A DNA stretch of 32,831 nucleotides, taken from positions 1 through 32,831 of the forward strand of contig JAIYCR010000047.1 of the NCBI GenBank assembly GCA_027487905.1. The letters run 5' to 3'. Below the pieces are notes generated by a model. It was not told the DNA's origin. It saw only the letters and a list, made by a program, of their open reading frames with translations, and did not search any database. A program made the position numbers and the translations under genes. Every line of letters starts with the position of its first letter. Within the stretch, counting starts at the first letter, position 1. This DNA is from Rubrivivax sp. GTDB lineage: Bacteria; Pseudomonadota; Gammaproteobacteria; Burkholderiales; Burkholderiaceae_C. Of this stretch, positions 29,397-32,831 are shown piece by piece.

Positions 29397-30872
29397 ATGA
29401 TCTCTCGCGAACCCACCCTCGAACGCCTGGCCATCGCCCGCAGCCTGCTGCTCGAACCCTTCGGGCTCGACGAGTCGGCGCTGCAGCGGGCGCTGGCGGC
29501 CATGGCCACCCACCGGGTGGACGACGCCGACCTCTACTTCCAGACCACCCGCAGCGAGGGCTGGAGCCTGGAAGAAGGCATCGTCAAGAGCGGCTCCTTC
29601 AGCATCGACCAGGGCGTGGGCGTGCGCGCGGTGGCCGGCGAGAAGACGGCCTTCGCCTATTCCGACGACATCTCCGAAGCCTCGCTGCTCGACGCGGTGG
29701 CCACGGTGCGCACCATCGCCGCGGCCGGCCAGAGCCGCAGGGTCAAGCTCGGCCGGGCGCCCACCGCGGTGAAGAGCCGCCTGCTCTACCCGCCCACCGA
29801 CCCCATCGGCACGCTGGACAGCACGCAGAAGGTGGCGCTGCTCGAGCGGGTCGAGAAGATGGCCCGCGCCAAGGACCCGCGCATCCAGCAGGTGATGGCG
29901 GGCCTGGCCGCCGAATACGACGTGGTGCTGGTGGCCCGCGCCGACGGCAGCCTGGCCGCCGACGTGCGCCCGCTCGTTCGGCTGTCGGTCACGGTGATCG
30001 CCGAGCAGCAGCAAGGCGGCCAGACCCGCCGCGAGGTGGGCTCGGGCGGCGGCGGCGGCCGCTTCGGCCTGTCCGTCTTCGACGACGCCACGCTGCAGCG
30101 CTATGTGGACGACGCGGTGCGGGCGGCGCTCACCAACCTCGACTCCCGCCCGGCGCCGGCCGGCGAGATGAGCGTGGTGCTGGGCGCGGGCTGGCCGGGC
30201 ATCCTGCTGCACGAGGCCATCGGCCACGGCCTGGAAGGCGACTTCAACCGCAAGGGCTCGAGCGCCTTCGCCGGCCGCGTGGGCCAGCGGGTGGCCGCCA
30301 AGGGCGTCACGGTGCTGGACGACGGCACCCTGCCCGACCGCCGCGGCTCGCTCAACGTGGACGACGAGGGCCATGCCAGCCAGCGCAACGTGCTGATCGA
30401 GGACGGCATCCTCAAGGGCTACATCCAGGACTCGATGAACGCCCGGCTGATGGGCGTGAAGCCCACCGGCAACGGCCGCCGCGAGAGCTATGCCGCGCTG
30501 CCCATGCCGCGCATGACCAACACCTACATGCTCGCCGGCGACAAGGCCCCCGAGGAAATCGTGGCCAGCCTCAAGCGCGGGCTGTATGCCACCAACTTCG
30601 GCGGCGGGCAGGTGGACATCACCAGCGGCAAGTTCGTGTTCTCCGCCAGCGAGGCCTTCTGGGTCGAGAACGGAAAGATCCAGTACCCGGTGAAGGGTGC
30701 GACGCTGATCGGCAACGGCCCGGACGCGCTCACCCGCGTGAGCCTGATCGGCCGCGACATGAAGCTCGACACCGGCGTGGGCACCTGCGGCAAGGAAGGC
30801 CAGAGCGTGCCGGTGGGCGTGGGCCAGCCCACGCTGCGCATCGACCGCCTGACGGTGGGCGGCACTGCGTGA
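29397..30872 (+). CDS. tldD: metalloprotease TldD
   Basis: 491 aa. With TldE/PmbA it forms a heterodimeric zinc protease that trims peptides and modified peptides. The zinc motif HEAIGHGLEGDFNRKG holds His272, Glu273 and His277; YAALPMPRMTNTYM and the downstream conserved Cys (GTCGKEGQ) fit the family C-terminus, which supplies the third ligand. pmbA/tldE is not in the window. It starts 6 nt after a -10-like box and its TGA overlaps the ilvA GTG by 4 nt, so ilvA may depend on tldD translation. Confidence 0.97.
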   Translation: MISREPTLERLAIARSLLLEPFGLDESALQRALAAMATHRVDDADLYFQTTRSEGWSLEEGIVKSGSFSIDQGVGVRAVAGEKTAFAYSDDISEASLLDAVATVRTIAAAGQSRRVKLGRAPTAVKSRLLYPPTDPIGTLDSTQKVALLERVEKMARAKDPRIQQVMAGLAAEYDVVLVARADGSLAADVRPLVRLSVTVIAEQQQGGQTRREVGSGGGGGRFGLSVFDDATLQRYVDDAVRAALTNLDSRPAPAGEMSVVLGAGWPGILLHEAIGHGLEGDFNRKGSSAFAGRVGQRVAAKGVTVLDDGTLPDRRGSLNVDDEGHASQRNVLIEDGILKGYIQDSMNARLMGVKPTGNGRRESYAALPMPRMTNTYMLAGDKAPEEIVASLKRGLYATNFGGGQVDITSGKFVFSASEAFWVENGKIQYPVKGATLIGNGPDALTRVSLIGRDMKLDTGVGTCGKEGQSVPVGVGQPTLRIDRLTVGGTA

Positions 30873-32149
30873 GTCGGCTGGCGGGGGTGGTCGCAGGCGC
30901 GGCCCGCGACGGTGAGCCACTGCCGGTGACCTTGGCCGACATCCAGGCCGCCGCCGGACGCGTGGGCCCGCAGGTGCTGGACACCCCCTGCCTGGCCTCG
31001 CGCACGCTGTCGGACATCCTGGGCGCCCAGGTGGTGCTCAAGTTCGAGAACCTGCAGTTCACCGCGTCCTTCAAGGAACGCGGTGCCCTGAACGCGCTGA
31101 TGCGCCTGTGCGAGGCCGCCGATGCCGCCGGCCGGCCGCGGCCCGGCGTCATCACCGCGTCGGCCGGCAACCATGCGCAGGGCCTGGCCCACCACGCGCA
31201 GCGCCTGGGCCTGAAGGCGGTCATCGTGATGCCGGTGGCCACGCCGCTGGTGAAGATCGAGCGCACCCGCGGCTTCGGCGCCGAGGTGGTGCTGCACGGC
31301 GAGCAGTTCGACGACGCGCGCCGCCACGCGCTCGCGCTGGCCGCCGAGCGCGGCCTGCAGCTGGTGCACCCCTTCGACGATGCCGACGTGGTGGCCGGAC
31401 AGGGCACGGTGGCCCTGGAGATGCTGGCCGCCCACCCGGAGATCGACACCCTGGTGGTGGCCGTGGGCGGCGGCGGCCTGCTGGGCGGCATGGCGGTGGT
31501 GGCGCGGGCGCTGCGACCGGACATCGAGCTCGTCGGCGTGCAGGTGGAGCGCTATGCGTCGATGGTCAACGCCGTCACCGGCAGCCGCCACCCGATGGGG
31601 CCGAGCACCATTGCCGAGGGCATCGCGGTGTCCGAAGCCGGGCAGATCACCCGCCAGCTCATCGGCTCGCTGGTGGACGAACTGCTGCTCGTCGACGAGG
31701 GCGACATCGAGGAAGCGGTGGTGATGCTGCTGGAAGTGGAGAAGACGGTGGTCGAAGGCGCCGGCGCAGCCGGCCTTGCCGCGCTGCTGCGCCACCGCGA
31801 GCGCTTTGCCGGCCGCACCGTGGGCCTTGTGCTGTGCGGCGGCAACATCGATCCCCTGCTGCTGGCGGCCATCATCGAGCGCGGCATGGTGCGCGCCGGC
31901 CGGCTGGCCCGGCTCACCGTGGGCGCACGCGACGCGCCGGGCACGCTCGCCCGCATCACCGCCCTGGTGGCCGAAGCGGGCGCCAACATCGACGAGGTGC
32001 GGCACCAGCGCGCGTTCTCGTCGCTGTCGGCCCAGCATGTGGACATCGAGCTCGTCGTGCAGACCCGCGGGCGCGAGCACCTCGCGGCGGTGCTGCAGGC
32101 GCTGCAGGCGGTGGGTTTCCAGGCGCGAAGCGGTCCGATCGGCGGCTGA
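30869..32149 (+). CDS. ilvA: threonine ammonia-lyase (threonine dehydratase), ACT-regulated
   Basis: 426 aa from the GTG at 30869, which overlaps the tldD stop (GTGA); a GTG at 30926 would give about 407 aa, closer to the family's usual size. The PLP-dependent enzyme deaminates threonine to 2-oxobutanoate for isoleucine synthesis. PLP Lys69 is in TASFKERGALN, the phosphate loop is VGGGGLLGG, and VVEGAGAAGLAAL follows. Residues about 345-426 form a single C-terminal ACT domain (ARLTVGARDAPGTLARITAL), as in the shorter threonine/serine deaminases rather than the two-ACT E. coli IlvA. The ilvA/tdcB assignment is therefore by family, not by regulation. Confidence 0.93.
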   Translation: MSRLAGVVAGAARDGEPLPVTLADIQAAAGRVGPQVLDTPCLASRTLSDILGAQVVLKFENLQFTASFKERGALNALMRLCEAADAAGRPRPGVITASAGNHAQGLAHHAQRLGLKAVIVMPVATPLVKIERTRGFGAEVVLHGEQFDDARRHALALAAERGLQLVHPFDDADVVAGQGTVALEMLAAHPEIDTLVVAVGGGGLLGGMAVVARALRPDIELVGVQVERYASMVNAVTGSRHPMGPSTIAEGIAVSEAGQITRQLIGSLVDELLLVDEGDIEEAVVMLLEVEKTVVEGAGAAGLAALLRHRERFAGRTVGLVLCGGNIDPLLLAAIIERGMVRAGRLARLTVGARDAPGTLARITALVAEAGANIDEVRHQRAFSSLSAQHVDIELVVQTRGREHLAAVLQALQAVGFQARSGPIGG

Positions 32150-32158
32150 GACAGAGGC

Positions 32159-32179
32159 TGAGGCTGAGGCCGAGCCTCA
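32159..32179. terminator. hairpin after ilvA
   Basis: TGAGGCT and AGCCTCA form a 7-bp stem around a 7-nt loop 10 nt beyond the ilvA stop, embedded in short GAGGCT repeats. No T-run; a weak or bidirectional terminator is possible. Confidence 0.38.
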
Positions 32180-32220
32180 AACGCTCTGCACGCGCCGCAG
32201 CCGCGAACCAGCGACCTCGG

Positions 32221-32262
32221 GGCTTCGGCTTCGGCTTCGGCTTCGGCTTCGGCTTCGGCTTC
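32221..32262. repeat. seven tandem GGCTTC hexanucleotides
   Basis: Seven perfect GGCTTC units plus a partial eighth lie in the 154-bp gap between convergent ilvA and the membrane hydrolase gene. All forward reading frames through it are open but it is not within a supported gene. It is a microsatellite prone to length variation. Confidence 0.92.
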
Positions 32263-32303
32263 GGCTCGGCCCGCTCAACGAAGCGCCGCTCCTTGAACCC
32301 GGT

Positions 32304-32831
32304 TCACCGAAGGTCGGCGGCAGCGCCCGTCCCCGACTCCGCTTCGCGGGCCATCGACACCCGCACGACTTCGCCATCGTCCCGATCACGGGTGTAGACC
32401 CGTGCCTCGCGCACGCCGCCCGCGCCGTCGCTCAGGCACACGCCGTAGCGGAAGGGTGCGTCGCCGCGGCCGGGAAAGCCGAAGCGCAGGTCGCGGAACC
32501 AGGCGCAGCGCCCGCCGCCGGTCGCGGTGCCCACGCCCGCGTCCACCCGCTCGAGCACCGGCGCCTGGGCGAACCAACGGTAGAAGCCGAACTCCGGGCG
32601 CTCCCAGGCCTCGCGCGCCAGCGCAGCGCCGGCCGGATCGTCGCCGAAGCGCTCGATGCGCTCCCAGGTCACGGTGGCCACCGGCTGGTAGGGCGCCGAG
32701 AAACGGCGGATGAAGTGGTCGTCGGCGGTAGCCACCAGCGGCTGGACGCGCCGGGTGTTCAGGTGGGCCAGGTGGTAGGTGTCGCCATCGCGCACCGTGA
32801 CCGTCCAGTTGAAGGGCGAAGCCGGCCGGGG
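32304..32831 (-). CDS. C-terminal part of a probable YdjM-like membrane metal-dependent hydrolase (partial)
   Basis: The 5' end lies beyond the window; 175 residues are visible, beginning with PASPFNWTVTVRDG in an open frame to the edge. The P-x-SPFNW-T-V motif followed by YHLAHLN is what I associate with the soluble C-terminal part of COG1988 (YdjM/YbcI) inner-membrane metal-dependent hydrolases of Burkholderiales; the N-terminal membrane helices and metal ligands would be upstream, outside the window. A GTG at 32795 could start a shorter protein but cuts into this motif. Function is uncertain and the family call rests on few residues. Confidence 0.5.
   Translation of the reverse strand, partial: PRPASPFNWTVTVRDGDTYHLAHLNTRRVQPLVATADDHFIRRFSAPYQPVATVTWERIERFGDDPAGAALAREAWERPEFGFYRWFAQAPVLERVDAGVGTATGGGRCAWFRDLRFGFPGRGDAPFRYGVCLSDGAGGVREARVYTRDRDDGEVVRVSMAREAESGTGAAADLR

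Noticed and set aside
28085-30868. Very long plus-strand frame through rsmI and tldD leading into ilvA
   Set aside because: Only the part after 30869 has the threonine dehydratase motifs; the upstream part is an out-of-frame reading of rsmI and tldD.

Overview
The window is a dense, GC-rich piece of bacterial chromosome. Gene content and synteny point to a Betaproteobacterium of the order Burkholderiales (Rubrivivax/Leptothrix/Comamonadaceae-like). The main clues are queA-tgt beside a divergent recG-oxyR-dps block, a ubiA gene close to it, yggS-pilT-pilU with proC, and an rsmI/yraN/diaA/BON cluster. This assignment is inference. No rRNA, tRNA, CRISPR array, insertion sequence or prophage is visible, and no gene-free stretch exceeds about 280 bases. 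Coding is almost continuous, so very long antisense open frames exist but are by-products of GC-rich codon use.

Layout. 1-2.0 kb: a secreted two-domain fasciclin lipoprotein divergent from a TetR regulator, with an operator-like palindrome between them. 2.0-6.3 kb (minus strand): GTP-type PEP carboxykinase (pckG), then a UPF0149/SEC-C protein, a metallophosphoesterase and a universal stress protein, the last three chained by 4-nt ATGA overlaps. 6.5-9.1 kb (plus): an orphan TupA-like oxyanion-binding protein, a MOSC-domain protein, and rlmJ. 9.1-11.5 kb (minus): queA-tgt for queuosine tRNA modification. 11.5-15.4 kb (plus): recG, oxyR, dps (replication-fork repair and peroxide defence). 15.4-16.2 kb (minus): an endostatin/lectin-like lipoprotein. 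16.4-18.7 kb (plus): prfC and a TPR protein. 18.8-20.3 kb: a TerB-like protein divergent from ubiA (ubiquinone synthesis). 20.3-23.3 kb (minus): yggS, proC and glutamate dehydrogenase (amino-acid and PLP metabolism). 23.3-26.6 kb (plus): pilT, pilU (type IV pilus retraction) and a beta-hydroxyacid dehydrogenase. 26.7-28.4 kb (minus): yraN, diaA and a BON-domain lipoprotein, head-to-head with rsmI. 28.4-32.1 kb (plus): rsmI, tldD, ilvA. The right edge holds the 3' part of a probable YdjM-type membrane hydrolase (minus).

Most genes are conserved housekeeping genes in known neighbourhoods. The more unusual signals are: (i) eight start codons preceded at only 6-7 nt by a -10-like hexamer and lacking a visible Shine-Dalgarno, suggesting frequent leaderless transcripts; (ii) a GAATTC-centred pair of overlapping divergent -10 elements between queA and recG; (iii) a perfect 18-bp palindrome upstream of diaA; (iv) a 17/20 inverted repeat between pckG and the TupA-like gene; (v) the TupA-like/MOSC pair itself, with no transporter genes; (vi) several short tandem repeats, including two hexanucleotide arrays. 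No clear new defence or mobile system was found.
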